Both the position numbers and the translations under genes were made by a program. A stretch of DNA of 64,000 nt from Saprospiraceae bacterium (lineage in GTDB: Bacteria > Bacteroidota > Bacteroidia > Chitinophagales > Saprospiraceae): positions 31,020 through 95,019 of the forward strand of contig JADLHA010000038.1 in the NCBI GenBank assembly GCA_020848995.1. The letters are read 5' to 3'. Of the stretch, positions 8,326-17,153 are shown piece after piece. The first letter of the stretch is position 1. Every line of letters begins with the position of its first letter. The notes under the pieces were generated by a model that did no database searches, was not told where the DNA came from, and saw nothing but the letters and a program-made list of their open reading frames with translations.

Positions 8326-8940
8326 TCATTTGTGTGTCCAGCTAAACGTATTGATCATTTCCATCAAATCTTTTTTGACAAATTCGGTTACCGGCTGCAG
8401 AGAATCCGGTTTGGCCTGTGCCCTAAAATATAGGGAGGCTCTAAAGAAATGTTCTGAGCTGTCGGTGAGGTAAAATTGAAACGGGGAAGCAGCTGGGCCT
8501 TCGATGTTAAAAATCAGACCATATACACCATTCGGTTTAACCAGGGGCAATTCATCGATGTAATTTGCCTTTTTCTGGTGCTCTCTGGCGAGTTTGTGCG
8601 CATCGCGTATGTATTTTTCGAGGTCAGATGGTTTGCGCAAGGGGTAATAGGAGCAATATACAGTGCCGTTAAAATCGGGCAATTCGATGTTCAGCCAGCA
8701 ATCATTTTCGGGCCTTTCTTCAAAAAAGGTACTGTCTTTGCCCGGGACCGCATAGGAGGGAAGTAAGAAGGTAAAGGGACAAAAGTCGGGTGTATATGGC
8801 TTGAAGTCGTATTCAGGATAGGTGATGGAAGGATACATCCTGGGTTTGGGAGCGAGATTAGGTTCGGAACATGCATGGAAAAGCAATATCAAAGAGAATG
8901 CGACCATAAATTGGCAACCCGATGGGATTCTTGCATGCAT
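8326..8940 (-). CDS. gldD: Gliding motility lipoprotein GldD
   Basis: A 204-residue lipoprotein. The N-terminus carries a signal peptide ending in the lipobox LLFHAC. The rest matches GldD, with conserved stretches YPSITYPEYDFKPY, DCWLNIELPDFNGTVYCSYY and the FYLTDSSEHFFRASLYF core. GldD is an envelope lipoprotein needed for gliding and secretion by the Por/type IX system in Flavobacterium johnsoniae; its exact biochemical role is not known. It lies 3 bases after gldE, and the gldE-gldD order is conserved in Bacteroidota. The 292 bases downstream (8034-8325) show no gene. Confidence 0.93.
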   Translation of the reverse strand: MHARIPSGCQFMVAFSLILLFHACSEPNLAPKPRMYPSITYPEYDFKPYTPDFCPFTFLLPSYAVPGKDSTFFEERPENDCWLNIELPDFNGTVYCSYYPLRKPSDLEKYIRDAHKLAREHQKKANYIDELPLVKPNGVYGLIFNIEGPAASPFQFYLTDSSEHFFRASLYFRAQAKPDSLQPVTEFVKKDLMEMINTFSWTHK

Positions 8941-8943
8941 CGA

Positions 8944-10347
8944 TCAGATGGTGACTTTGACTTGTTCAATTCGCTTTTTGGAAACGGAAGCGATCGTAAA
9001 TTTGTTTCCCATTATTTCGATCACCTGATCTTTATGTGGCATATCGCCGCAGTGTTCCAGAATAAGTCCTGCGATCGAATCGGCATTGCCTCTTGCTTCT
9101 TCAAAGAGGGTTATTTCGAGGCCAAGTACTCGACACATGTCGTTGATTAGGGTCTTTCCGTCGAATAGGTAATTATGAGGGTCAAGTCGAACAAAATTGA
9201 GCTCATGCTGTTCGTCAAATTCGTCTTTGATCTCTCCGACGATTTCTTCCATAATGTCTTCCATGGTAACAAGCCCATGAGTGCCACCATATTCATCGAC
9301 TACGATGGCCATGTGTTTATGCTGATCGCGGAATTCATTGAGCAACTCCTTCAGCTTTTTGGATTCAGGAACGTAGAGTACATCGGTACGGATAAGCCTT
9401 TGCCATTCGAAAGAGGGGCCTTCTTCCAGATGCGCAATGAGGTCTTTTGAATAAAGAATGCCCGTGATCTGATCATAATCATCGGTATATACGGGGAGAC
9501 GGGAAAAACCACATTCTCTGACGGTTTCCAATGCTTCAGCAAACCCGGTTGAAAATTCGATGCCGTAGATATCGGTTCGTGGAGTCATCACTCTTTTGAC
9601 GGTAACATCATTAAATTTGATGATGCCTTTGAGTATGTTGACTTGTTTATCTTCCCGGCTGCCCGTTGTGAGTGCAAGATCAATTGCCGTGTCGAGGTCT
9701 TCTTTGGTTGTAGCCTGTAAGCCGATGCGTTTGGAGCTCAGTTTATTTTCTACCCTTCTGGTCATGAGCACCATGACGTGTGTAATCGGATAAAGGAGAT
9801 AATAGAGAATGCGGAGAGGAGTGGAAATGGCAATGGCAAACTTTTTTGCGTTGATCAGGCTGTAAATTTTGGGCATTAATTCTCCAAAGAGCAGGATCAG
9901 GGTAGTTGCACCGATCACGGCGATCATGAAGTAGAAGGTATAGCCAATTTGTGAGGCGCTGAAGGGCAGAGACGGAAAGGCGAATAGAACGGATGCGCCC
10001 CAGCGTTCATATCCTTCGGAGGAAATGAGCAGCGAAAGCAGTTGTTCCGCGGAAAGTGCAATTCCGATGTTGACAACCGTATTGCATACGAGGATGAGCG
10101 CAAGCAGATGCCGGTGCCGGTTTTTAAGGAATGACAGTGCGCTTGCTCCTGGTACCTTGCTGACACTGAGAACGTCTAACTCTGCTTTGGTCAGAGAAAA
10201 GATGGCGGTCTCGGAACCCGAGAACGCACCTGAACACAGGAGCAATAACAGGATAGAAACTGAATATCCGACTGCCTCAATGGGTATAAATAGAAGGCAT
10301 GTAAACAAACAATCACTCAAAAAAAATATGTCAGGGTCTGGGTCCAA
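8944..10347 (-). CDS. gldE: Gliding motility-associated protein GldE (CNNM/CBS transporter-like)
   Basis: A 467-residue membrane protein of the CNNM/TlyC type. Four hydrophobic segments in residues 1-200 form the DUF21 domain, with SGSETAIFSL as the characteristic first-helix motif. Two CBS domains follow (about 215-335, starting at VMTPRTDIYGI), then a CorC_HlyC domain (about 350-460) with VVDEYGGTHGLVTMEDI. CNNM relatives move or sense Mg2+ and bind adenine nucleotides at the CBS pair. GldE genetically supports GldD in flavobacteria. It lies between ssb (35-base gap) and gldD. Confidence 0.92.
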   Translation of the reverse strand: MDPDPDIFFLSDCLFTCLLFIPIEAVGYSVSILLLLLCSGAFSGSETAIFSLTKAELDVLSVSKVPGASALSFLKNRHRHLLALILVCNTVVNIGIALSAEQLLSLLISSEGYERWGASVLFAFPSLPFSASQIGYTFYFMIAVIGATTLILLFGELMPKIYSLINAKKFAIAISTPLRILYYLLYPITHVMVLMTRRVENKLSSKRIGLQATTKEDLDTAIDLALTTGSREDKQVNILKGIIKFNDVTVKRVMTPRTDIYGIEFSTGFAEALETVRECGFSRLPVYTDDYDQITGILYSKDLIAHLEEGPSFEWQRLIRTDVLYVPESKKLKELLNEFRDQHKHMAIVVDEYGGTHGLVTMEDIMEEIVGEIKDEFDEQHELNFVRLDPHNYLFDGKTLINDMCRVLGLEITLFEEARGNADSIAGLILEHCGDMPHKDQVIEIMGNKFTIASVSKKRIEQVKVTI

Positions 10348-10382
10348 GAATGGGATTTAACGTGAAGGTGCTGGCACGGTGT

Positions 10383-10799
10383 TCAGAAGGGCAGATCTTC
10401 CTGGCTGGTATTGGTATGGAGGTCATCCTGATTTTTTTCTTCCTGTTGGTATCCGGAAGGAGGGGTGTGTGGAGCATCGCGTTTTTCGAGAATTCGCAGG
10501 ACGTCGGCGACGATTTCAGAAGCATAACGGTCGCGGCCTTCCTTATCTGTCCATTTGCGGTGGGTGAGCTTCCCTTCGACGTACACGAGCATGCCCTTTC
10601 TTAGCGATTTGGAGCGTTCTGCCATCGCGCGCCAAAGGACGATGTCGTGCCATTCAGTGGCCTTCTGCCAGTTGCCGTTACGGTCTTTATAGGATTCGTT
10701 GGTTGCGATGGATACGGTTGCCCGCATGACGTTGTTTTCGAGTGTTCTGATTTCCGGGTCTTTTCCCAGATTGCCGATGAGAATAACTTTGTTTAGCAT
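10383..10799 (-). CDS. ssb: Single-stranded DNA-binding protein
   Basis: A 138-residue SSB. The OB-fold domain spans residues 1-105, with MLNKVILIGNLGKDPEIR, ATEWHDIVLW and YVEGKLTHRKW as typical elements. A polar, disordered linker leads to the acidic tip ending DLPF, the docking tail for repair and replication partners. It binds single-stranded DNA as a tetramer. The start overlaps the mutY stop by 7 bases, so it is part of the mutY-ssb-gldE-gldD transcription unit. Confidence 0.96.
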   Translation of the reverse strand: MLNKVILIGNLGKDPEIRTLENNVMRATVSIATNESYKDRNGNWQKATEWHDIVLWRAMAERSKSLRKGMLVYVEGKLTHRKWTDKEGRDRYASEIVADVLRILEKRDAPHTPPSGYQQEEKNQDDLHTNTSQEDLPF

Positions 10800-11872
10800 A
10801 GCCCTTTCTTTAATGAGTCTGTAATGAAGCGGTGCAGGACACTTGGGAAAGCAAAATTCACTAGATTTTCGGGGTTTTCAAAGGAAAGGGGAGGCTTTAT
10901 TTTACCGGACTTTGAAGAGCAGAGCAAGCGGTAAAAGCGACAATGTACCCGCTGGTGTGACAGAACGGCCGTTTGCGATCCAATGTATTCCACAGGGGAC
11001 GGCCGGAGGAGCCATGGAAAGGAGGTCCTGAGACGAGGACCATCAAAGTCAGCTGCCGTTGACGGGGCCTGGGTTTCAATCAGGGGCAATTGGTACAAGC
11101 CGCCCCAGATATCTTGCGGATCGCGTCGGTTGATGGCGCAATGGCCGTCTAGGTCTATCATCAGGAAGTAGCTAAAGTACCTTTCCTGTTTTACAAGTTT
11201 CTTCTTCCTGGCGGGGAAGTTCCGGATCCTGCCGGAGCGGTGAGCCTCGCATTGATTTCCAAAAGGGCAACCTGAACATCTGGGCGTCGCTGGCTTGCAG
11301 TGCAGGGCACCAAAATTCATAATGGCCTGGTTGTAGCGAGCCGGAGCTCTTTTGTCGAGGTAGCGCTGTGCGATTTGAAGCCAGGCTGTCTTATTTGCTG
11401 ACGTGTCGGGAAGGAAGGGAATGCCCAGGATGCGCGAAAGGACGCGTATCACATTTCCGTCGATCACAGCCGTTGGATGATCAAACGCAAAGGAGGCGAT
11501 TGCCGCAGCGGTATAGGGGCCTATTCCGGGCAAGTTGGAAAGCGCTTCCGGAGTGTGCGGGTAGATCCCTCCCAGGTTGAATTCCAGGATGCGTGCTGTG
11601 CGCAAAAGGTTTTTGGCTCGTGCATAATATCCCAATCCCTGCCATTGCAATAAAACCGCTTCCTCTTTGGCGTTCGCCAGCGCTTTCAGATTTGGAAAGT
11701 GCTCTAAAAAAGAAAGGTAGCGCCCCCGCGCCTGATCAGAGCGCGTTTGTTGAAGTAAGATTTCTGAGATCCAGATTCGATAGGGATCGCGTTCCTCGAT
11801 CCAAGGATCGTTTCTCGGATGGAGCGAAGACCAGCGGTAGAGCTTTTTGCGAAACGCAGAGGGAGAAACCAT
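10793..11872 (-). CDS. mutY: A/G-specific adenine glycosylase MutY
   Basis: A 359-residue DNA repair enzyme that removes adenine paired with 8-oxoguanine. The catalytic Glu is E37 in ISEILLQQTR, the helix-hairpin-helix GIGPYTAAA lies at 116-124, and the second catalytic Asp is D128 in AVIDGN. The iron-sulfur cluster cysteines are C182, C189, C192 and C198 in the standard C-x6-C-x2-C-x5-C spacing. A MutT-like C-terminal domain that reads 8-oxoG covers about 225-355. The ATG at 11872 is chosen because upstream in-frame codons run into lgt. It lies 13 bases after lgt and overlaps ssb. Confidence 0.95.
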   Translation of the reverse strand: MVSPSAFRKKLYRWSSLHPRNDPWIEERDPYRIWISEILLQQTRSDQARGRYLSFLEHFPNLKALANAKEEAVLLQWQGLGYYARAKNLLRTARILEFNLGGIYPHTPEALSNLPGIGPYTAAAIASFAFDHPTAVIDGNVIRVLSRILGIPFLPDTSANKTAWLQIAQRYLDKRAPARYNQAIMNFGALHCKPATPRCSGCPFGNQCEAHRSGRIRNFPARKKKLVKQERYFSYFLMIDLDGHCAINRRDPQDIWGGLYQLPLIETQAPSTAADFDGPRLRTSFPWLLRPSPVEYIGSQTAVLSHQRVHCRFYRLLCSSKSGKIKPPLSFENPENLVNFAFPSVLHRFITDSLKKGLC

Positions 11873-11885
11873 GTTCACCAACGGG

Positions 11886-13058
11886 TCAGTTGCGTACCTG
11901 CCGGACCGGGATGTTTTTGCGGTAGTAAATGTACATGCCAGCAATGCCGGTGGCAATGAGCAGCAAGGCAATGATCTGTGCCTGCGATAGCTCGGTTCCC
12001 ATAAGATGATAGCGGGGATTCACGCGCAGGAACTCGATGAAAAAGCGTTCAATACCGTTTAACAAACAGTATAAAAAGAATAAAACGCCAGCTCGACTAA
12101 CGATTGTTCGTAAGAACCAGAGCAGTCCTGTAATCAGAGCTGCAAGGGTAATTTCGTACAGGGGGGTAGGAAAAACGGGAGGTATGAGTTGGTGGCAGTA
12201 GTTCCAGGTGCAGTTTTCAAGGGGAACGCCTTCGTTGAGGACATTGTGCGGATAATGATAGGACCACCAGCTGTCTGGGAGAAAAAACCAGGAGGGTTTT
12301 GCAAGTTCATTGACGATTCCCCAGTCCCCGTCACCAGAAAAATGACAACCCATCCGGCCAACGCAATATCCTGCCATAAGGGCCGGTGCCGCCGCATCCA
12401 TCATGTGTATGGCGGGAATGCCCTTACTGCGCGCATAGCGGGTAACCATGATGAAGGCGAGCAGGAGGCCTCCGTAAATGGTCAATCCACTTCCCGAAAA
12501 GAATTCTCCGATGGGATCCCGGACAAAAGCGTTCATGTTTTCAAGAACGGAAAAGAGTTTGGCTCCGATGATCCCGTAGAGGGCGGCCAGGGCCGTAATA
12601 TCAAAGATGCGGTCTTTTGGACGGACGAGTACCGTAGTGTAAACGGCAGCCTTTCCCCGGTCTTTGGCAAAGCGTGGATAGTAATACAATGCAGCTATGG
12701 CAGCAGCGATCAGACCCGCGAGCAGGTTTCCCTTCAGAGAGAACACCACGGATGCGGGATCCCGGGTAAATTCAGCACCATGCGTCAATGCGTACCCCAG
12801 TTTAAATGCGACGATGAAGTAAAACAAGGCTTGCAGTACCAAATCCTGAACCGTCAGGGGCCGGAAACTGGCTATGCGTTCTTCCCTGGCAGCCAGGATG
12901 CCATCAGCTTCCTTCCTGCCCAGCTCAAGGTAAGTGAGGTAGGCGCTTACTACAAACGACAAGCCAAGAAACAGGCCAAAGGTTTTAACGACAGAGAAGG
13001 CATTGTCCGGTCCAACGCCCGTCAGGCTATGTATGATGTAAGACAGGTCGGGCCACAT
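11886..13058 (-). CDS. lgt: Prolipoprotein diacylglyceryl transferase
   Basis: A 390-residue inner-membrane protein with about eight helices. It adds diacylglycerol from phosphatidylglycerol to the lipobox cysteine of prolipoproteins, the first step of lipoprotein maturation. The signature region is GRMGCHFSGDGDWG at about 220-233, the Bacteroidota variant of the Lgt signature (Asn replaced by Cys-His). A conserved GSGLTIYGGLLLAF precedes it and GIERFFIEFLRVNPRY follows. It is longer than the usual 260-290 residues because of an N-terminal extension and a central loop, both common in this phylum. One dispersed palindrome (12096-12111) lies inside the gene. Confidence 0.9.
   Translation of the reverse strand: MWPDLSYIIHSLTGVGPDNAFSVVKTFGLFLGLSFVVSAYLTYLELGRKEADGILAAREERIASFRPLTVQDLVLQALFYFIVAFKLGYALTHGAEFTRDPASVVFSLKGNLLAGLIAAAIAALYYYPRFAKDRGKAAVYTTVLVRPKDRIFDITALAALYGIIGAKLFSVLENMNAFVRDPIGEFFSGSGLTIYGGLLLAFIMVTRYARSKGIPAIHMMDAAAPALMAGYCVGRMGCHFSGDGDWGIVNELAKPSWFFLPDSWWSYHYPHNVLNEGVPLENCTWNYCHQLIPPVFPTPLYEITLAALITGLLWFLRTIVSRAGVLFFLYCLLNGIERFFIEFLRVNPRYHLMGTELSQAQIIALLLIATGIAGMYIYYRKNIPVRQVRN
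12096..12111. repeat. Dispersed palindrome, exact ACNAAC-N4-GTTNGT
   Basis: Reads ACTAAC GATT GTTCGT inside lgt. It is an exact match to the dispersed 16-base motif described in the findings. Confidence 0.6.
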
Positions 13059-13091
13059 GGCGAGGGCAAAAGAATATTTTGTGAAAAAGGC

Positions 13092-13099
13092 TATATTTG
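13092..13099 (+). promoter_or_regulatory. Possible -7 box TATATTTG
   Basis: Matches the Bacteroidota -7 consensus TAnnTTTG, 22 bases before the ATG of the small barrel protein. No TTG box lies at the usual distance upstream. Confidence 0.35.
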
Positions 13100-13121
13100 C
13101 AAGCGTAAAAGTAAGCTATTT

Positions 13122-13694
13122 ATGCATGCTTTCGCCAGGATGGTTTGCTTGCTGTGGTGTACATTGGCAAGTTTTGCGGTTTCATCGCAAGGCTTTCTCA
13201 CTGCATCAGCAGGCATGAGCCTAATGTACACGAACAATCCCAAAACAAATCCATCAAACGATGCCATGAGTGGCTATCTCGTCGGTTTGTCAGGAAGAAT
13301 GTACCAAAACAGGTTCTATCTGCAACCTGGCGCCGAGCTGCATGTTGTCAAGCTGTTTGCCCAAAACAGTCTCGACCCTTTCTCAAACCTCCCTTCTGCT
13401 TACCTGGTAAAGATCCCGATGATATTGGGTTTTGACCTGCTTAGATCCGAAGTATTTGCCCTGCGTGTGTTTACTGGCGGGCAATTGAGCTTCACCGCAG
13501 GAATTGACAAAACGAAGCAGGGCATTGCCCGCGACGATGTTAAAGATGCCCAATTCGGCTTACTGTTTGGTGGTGGAGCGGATTTTGGAATTCTGAATTT
13601 CGATGTCCGTTTTGAAAAGGGGCTTATGGATTTTTACGAACAAAAGGGGTACAAAGCCGATTTTGTGATTTTCTCCGCAGGACTGCGCTTCTGA
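13122..13694 (+). CDS. Small outer-membrane beta-barrel protein
   Basis: A 190-residue protein with an N-terminal signal peptide (MHAFARMVCLLWCTLASF, cleavage after the serine/alanine region) and alternating beta strands that end in FVIFSAGLRF, the aromatic end needed for insertion by BamA. It resembles the porin family OMP_b-brl_2. The frame is open far upstream through the divergent lgt gene, but the ATG at 13122 starts the signal peptide and follows a TATATTTG box. The ligand or role is unknown. Confidence 0.75.
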   Translation: MHAFARMVCLLWCTLASFAVSSQGFLTASAGMSLMYTNNPKTNPSNDAMSGYLVGLSGRMYQNRFYLQPGAELHVVKLFAQNSLDPFSNLPSAYLVKIPMILGFDLLRSEVFALRVFTGGQLSFTAGIDKTKQGIARDDVKDAQFGLLFGGGADFGILNFDVRFEKGLMDFYEQKGYKADFVIFSAGLRF

Positions 13695-13726
13695 TCAGCA
13701 CTCATAGCGCTGGAGCTTTCTCCTGT

Positions 13727-15082
13727 TTATACCAAAACACGCGTACAACTTGACTCGAACAGGCCATCGTTGCGCTCTGGAGCTGGCAAGGACGCATATA
13801 CGCAATCGGGTCTGAGCACATCGAGTTTAACCCGGACCAAACAATTGGTAGCTTCCGGGTTAAGAGGCGCCGCTACACGGAGATAGTTTCGGGTCCATCC
13901 TTCCAATAAGCCGTCTGCTCCTGCGGATTCGAACAGAACTTCATGAAGGGACCCGGCCTGCTTTTCGTAAAAGGACCTTTTCATTTTACCAGAAAGGATG
14001 CGGAGCATTTGACTGCGTTCCCTGCGAACTGAAGGAGGAATGGAACACGCCATGTCTGCCGCGGGGGTGTTCGTGCGTTCCGAGTAACTAAAAACGTGCA
14101 GGTAACTCAACTCCAGGTCGCGAATGAACTCATAGCTGTTCTGAAAATGGGCATCTTCCTCTCCCGGAAAACCAACAATCACGTCCGCGCCAATACAGGC
14201 GTATGGATCTTCGCTTCGGATGCGGGCAACGCGGTCAGCGTACAGCGCGCTCGGGTACCGGCGCTGCATGCGGGCAAGAACGGTATCGTCACCCGATTGC
14301 AGCGGCATGTGGAAGTGGGGCATGAACTTTTGAGAAGAAAAGACAAAATCGATTAATGCATCAGAACACAGGTTGGGTTCTATGGAAGAAATGCGGAAGC
14401 GGCATGGTTCTTCCGTTTTGTCAAATGCGCGAACCAGTTGTAAAAACCGCGCAGGGCTTTCCGGATCCCGGTAATCACCAATGTTAACACCCGTTAGTAC
14501 TATTTCGCGAACCCCACTGCGTGCAAGAGAGCGCACCGTTTCTACCAGCATTTCCAGTGATCCGCTTCGGGAACGACCGCGTGCAAGCGGAATGGTACAA
14601 TAAGTGCATTTGTAATTACAGCCGTCTTGTATCTTCAAAAAACTTCGGGTGCGCCCCTCGATGGAATGACCGGGAACGAACTCGGTAAGTTGGCCGATGG
14701 GCAAGCTGTGTGTGCGTACGTGAAGCGGGTCAATTCCCGGAGGATCGATGTACCGGAGAATATCAAATTTTTCAGCAGCCCCGAGTACTGCGCTCACACC
14801 CGGAATGGAGGCAATTTCTGCGGGCTTTAACTGGGCATAGCAGCCTACGACAATGATGCGTGCGCCAGGGTTGAGCCGGAGGGCCATGCGAACGGCTTTG
14901 CGGCATTTGCGATCGGCCTGGTCCGTTACGCTGCACGTATTGATTACGTAAAGATCGCTGGATTCGTGAAAAGGGACTTCGGCGTAACCGGCGCGCAAAA
15001 ACAACTTGCCAATGGAGGAACTCTCTGCATAGTTGAGTTTGCAGCCAAGGGTGTGAAATGCAACGGTGCGCTGGGTTGCCAT
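13727..15082 (-). CDS. mtaB: tRNA t6A37 methylthiotransferase MtaB
   Basis: A 451-residue radical SAM enzyme. It converts t6A37 to ms2t6A in tRNAs reading ANN codons. The UPF0004 domain supplies cluster cysteines C14 (TLGCKLN), C50 (NTCSVT) and C81 (VGCYAQ). The radical SAM cysteines are C155, C159 and C162 (CNYKCTYC). A TRAM-like domain covers the last 70 residues. Within the MiaB family, the TLGCKLNYAES start and overall length point to MtaB rather than MiaB or RimO. It converges with the small barrel gene, 32 bases apart. Confidence 0.93.
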   Translation of the reverse strand: MATQRTVAFHTLGCKLNYAESSSIGKLFLRAGYAEVPFHESSDLYVINTCSVTDQADRKCRKAVRMALRLNPGARIIVVGCYAQLKPAEIASIPGVSAVLGAAEKFDILRYIDPPGIDPLHVRTHSLPIGQLTEFVPGHSIEGRTRSFLKIQDGCNYKCTYCTIPLARGRSRSGSLEMLVETVRSLARSGVREIVLTGVNIGDYRDPESPARFLQLVRAFDKTEEPCRFRISSIEPNLCSDALIDFVFSSQKFMPHFHMPLQSGDDTVLARMQRRYPSALYADRVARIRSEDPYACIGADVIVGFPGEEDAHFQNSYEFIRDLELSYLHVFSYSERTNTPAADMACSIPPSVRRERSQMLRILSGKMKRSFYEKQAGSLHEVLFESAGADGLLEGWTRNYLRVAAPLNPEATNCLVRVKLDVLRPDCVYASLPAPERNDGLFESSCTRVLV

Positions 15083-15144
15083 ATTGGAAGTTGCAAAGGT
15101 AGGAACGAATCCAGAATGACCTGGCAGGTGAACCCCTGAGGAAT

Positions 15145-16128
15145 TCAGTCGCCTGAAGGCAAAGGGTCCGGAATCGATGGACTTCTGGAAGGCGGGGAAC
15201 TCGCGGATAAGGATAGCTGGTATGCCTTTAGCTGACGGGGGGAAAGAAAGACCTGAGGATCTTGTCCGTTGCCGAGGGCGCTGTTTACCCTGCTGGCCTG
15301 GAGGGGCGTCATGGGAATAAACCGGTAGGTTGAGTTGATGAGGTAGTATTTGCTATCGCGTGCTTTTCGATAAGGTCCTGACTTTCGGTGAGGCATTCCG
15401 GCTACGGGGCCTGAAGCTGCATCCGAATAGACCTCCTGGGCAACACCAGCGCTCCCGCCTGCTTCGACCAACGTCACTAAACGGGTGCGCAAAGGGTCAT
15501 AATGGACCTGGACGACTTCCCGGCCGTACATAAAACCAGATTCGGTTTGGATTACCCCCGGAAGGCAGCCAAAAAACCGTTCGCCGGACCAGAAACAGGG
15601 CGTTGAAAAACTGGTGACTTCCAACCCGGTTCTATGTGCTTTCAGTTCATCCTCCAGCAAATTCAGGTAAAGGGGCAGGGGTTGACCTGCCCGTAGAAGG
15701 GCTGCAGCCATTTTGGATACGACTCCATACAGACTATAGTCTCCGGAAAGGCGCCCGCAAAGCGCTGATAAATCGGCGTTGACGATTCTGACGACGGGAT
15801 TGTTCCAAGCGGGTTCGCCGAATTGCTCAAGCACTTGACGGTCCTGACCTTTTGCGTTGTTGTAAATGCAAAGAGGCACAAAGAGGGTTTCTATGGCCTC
15901 GACTACGAGGGGATGCTGAAATACCTCGCGACCAAAATTGCGACAGGTACTGCAGCCGGGAACTTCCTGGAACAGAAGAAAAATCGGCTTACCCCCCTGA
16001 CGCGAAAGTTGGCGGGCAAGCCCCAGGTCGCGCTGCCAGTGAACGTCGCCCAATTCGGGCGGGTTGCCTGCTAGGGTGGTCAGCCAGGTAAAGACCAGGG
16101 CCAGGGTGATGATCAGACGGTCTGGCAT
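15145..16128 (-). CDS. Secreted thioredoxin-like protein with degenerate MsrA-like C-terminal domain
   Basis: A 327-residue protein with an N-terminal signal peptide (residues 1-20). Residues 25-140 look thioredoxin-like with the redox motif VPGCSTC (C59, C62), similar to the VPGUxxT thioredoxin-like (seleno)protein family, here with Cys where relatives can carry selenocysteine. Residues 170-235 resemble peptide methionine sulfoxide reductase MsrA: PCFWSGERFFGCLPGVIQTE and EVVQVHYDP align with the MsrA core, with catalytic-position C178 and E183 kept. The roughly 25-residue MsrA loop between these blocks is missing. It probably acts in periplasmic redox repair; this is inference. The ATG at 16128 starts the signal peptide. 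It is divergent from a sigma factor gene with very little space between. Confidence 0.7.
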   Translation of the reverse strand: MPDRLIITLALVFTWLTTLAGNPPELGDVHWQRDLGLARQLSRQGGKPIFLLFQEVPGCSTCRNFGREVFQHPLVVEAIETLFVPLCIYNNAKGQDRQVLEQFGEPAWNNPVVRIVNADLSALCGRLSGDYSLYGVVSKMAAALLRAGQPLPLYLNLLEDELKAHRTGLEVTSFSTPCFWSGERFFGCLPGVIQTESGFMYGREVVQVHYDPLRTRLVTLVEAGGSAGVAQEVYSDAASGPVAGMPHRKSGPYRKARDSKYYLINSTYRFIPMTPLQASRVNSALGNGQDPQVFLSPRQLKAYQLSLSASSPPSRSPSIPDPLPSGD

Positions 16129-16148
16129 AAGGACGCTCAATATAAGGG

Positions 16149-16823
16149 GTGAACCCCAGATTTGGAGAATGCCGCCGATCATTGTTTCTTTGTCTCAAAT
16201 TGCAACATTTGCCGCGAACATTAGATCCAGCACACGAGCGGTTCGAAAGGGAGTTTCTTCCACACCTGGATGCCCTCCACGTATTCGCCTTCCATCTGTG
16301 TTACAACGAGGACGATGCGGCAGATCTGGTTCAGGAAACCTTCCTGAAGGCTTTCCGCTTCCTCGATAAGTACGAAGAGGGAACTAATGCCAAGGCCTGG
16401 TTGTTTAAAATTTTGAAGAATGCGTACATCAATAAGTACAGGCAGGAGTCGCGCTTGCCCGCTTTTGTTGATTACGATGAGGTAGTCGTTTACCAGGAAG
16501 ATGAAGAAGGTCCTGCAACGACTTATTTCGATCTGAGGGAGGAGATCTTCGACCAGATGCTCGGCGACGAAGTCTCGACGGCGCTCAACGCGCTGCCTGA
16601 GGAGTTTCGCACGGTCATCTGGCTGTGCGATATCGAGAATTTCAGCTATGAAGAAATCGGCAAAATTGTCAACATCCCCATTGGTACGGTGCGCTCACGC
16701 CTTTTCCGGGCACGGAACATGCTCAAGGAAAAACTGAAGGACTATGCTGCTTCCATGGGCTTTAAGGATCATAGGGGAAAGAGGGTTAGCCGAAATATAA
16801 AGGATCAGGGAGAGCAACATTAA
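16149..16823 (+). CDS. ECF-type RNA polymerase sigma factor
   Basis: A sigma-70 family protein, at most 224 residues. Region 2 runs from about residue 45 (CYNEDDAADLVQETFLKAF, AWLFKILKNAYINKYR) and region 4 covers about 140-195 (LPEEFRTVIWLCDIENFSYE, then IGTVRSRLFRARNML). It belongs to the conserved Bacteroidota group with the YDEVVVYQEDEEGP linker. The true start is uncertain: the first ATG (16149) is only 20 bases from the divergent thioredoxin-like gene, and relatives begin near residues 27-32 (ERFEREFLPHL), so a downstream non-ATG start is likely. A small acidic and basic protein with a possible anti-sigma role follows 10 bases later. Confidence 0.88.
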   Translation: MNPRFGECRRSLFLCLKLQHLPRTLDPAHERFEREFLPHLDALHVFAFHLCYNEDDAADLVQETFLKAFRFLDKYEEGTNAKAWLFKILKNAYINKYRQESRLPAFVDYDEVVVYQEDEEGPATTYFDLREEIFDQMLGDEVSTALNALPEEFRTVIWLCDIENFSYEEIGKIVNIPIGTVRSRLFRARNMLKEKLKDYAASMGFKDHRGKRVSRNIKDQGEQH

Positions 16824-16833
16824 GTAAAATGAT

Positions 16834-17073
16834 ATGGAAAACGGCGTATTTCCGGAACTGCTAAAGAAAATTTCCCGGTATTTCGACCGGCAGATGGATG
16901 CCCAGGACGAACAGGAGTTTCTTAAAGAGATCGAAAGACACCCCGCAGGGCATTCGGCATTCATCAAAGAAAAGGCCATTCGGGAAAAGCTCAAGGCCAA
17001 AGTATATCGTCCTGCCCAATCTACCGACCTCGCAAATATGATCATCTGTAAGATCAAAAAGGACTCTGCATGA
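16834..17073 (+). CDS. Small helical protein after sigma factor, possible anti-sigma
   Basis: A 79-residue soluble, charged, helical protein. It has no cysteines, no membrane helix and no signal peptide. The N-terminal half (ISRYFDRQMDAQDEQEFLKE) resembles the helical start of anti-sigma factors (zf-HC2-like without zinc ligands). Its position 10 bases after the sigma gene and before prfA suggests it binds that sigma factor. The function is inferred from context only. Confidence 0.6.
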   Translation: MENGVFPELLKKISRYFDRQMDAQDEQEFLKEIERHPAGHSAFIKEKAIREKLKAKVYRPAQSTDLANMIICKIKKDSA

Positions 17074-17130
17074 TGTCCTTAGCCTAAATTGCAAGTACAT
17101 ACTCCCTGAGGTCTTTAAGGGGAATTGCCT

Positions 17131-17138
17131 TAGTTTTG
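17131..17138 (+). promoter_or_regulatory. Possible -7 box TAGTTTTG for prfA
   Basis: Matches TAnnTTTG and lies 15 bases before the prfA ATG. No TTG box at 17-20 bases upstream. Confidence 0.35.
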
Positions 17139-17153
17139 CGGGCTTAGCCCTGT

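Noticed and set aside
12189..13694. A 501-residue rightward frame
   Set aside because: Only the part from 13122 has a signal peptide and barrel strands; the rest is antisense to lgt.
14476..14491. GTTAAC-ACCC-GTTAGT in mtaB
   Set aside because: Only one arm fits; two mismatches in the other.
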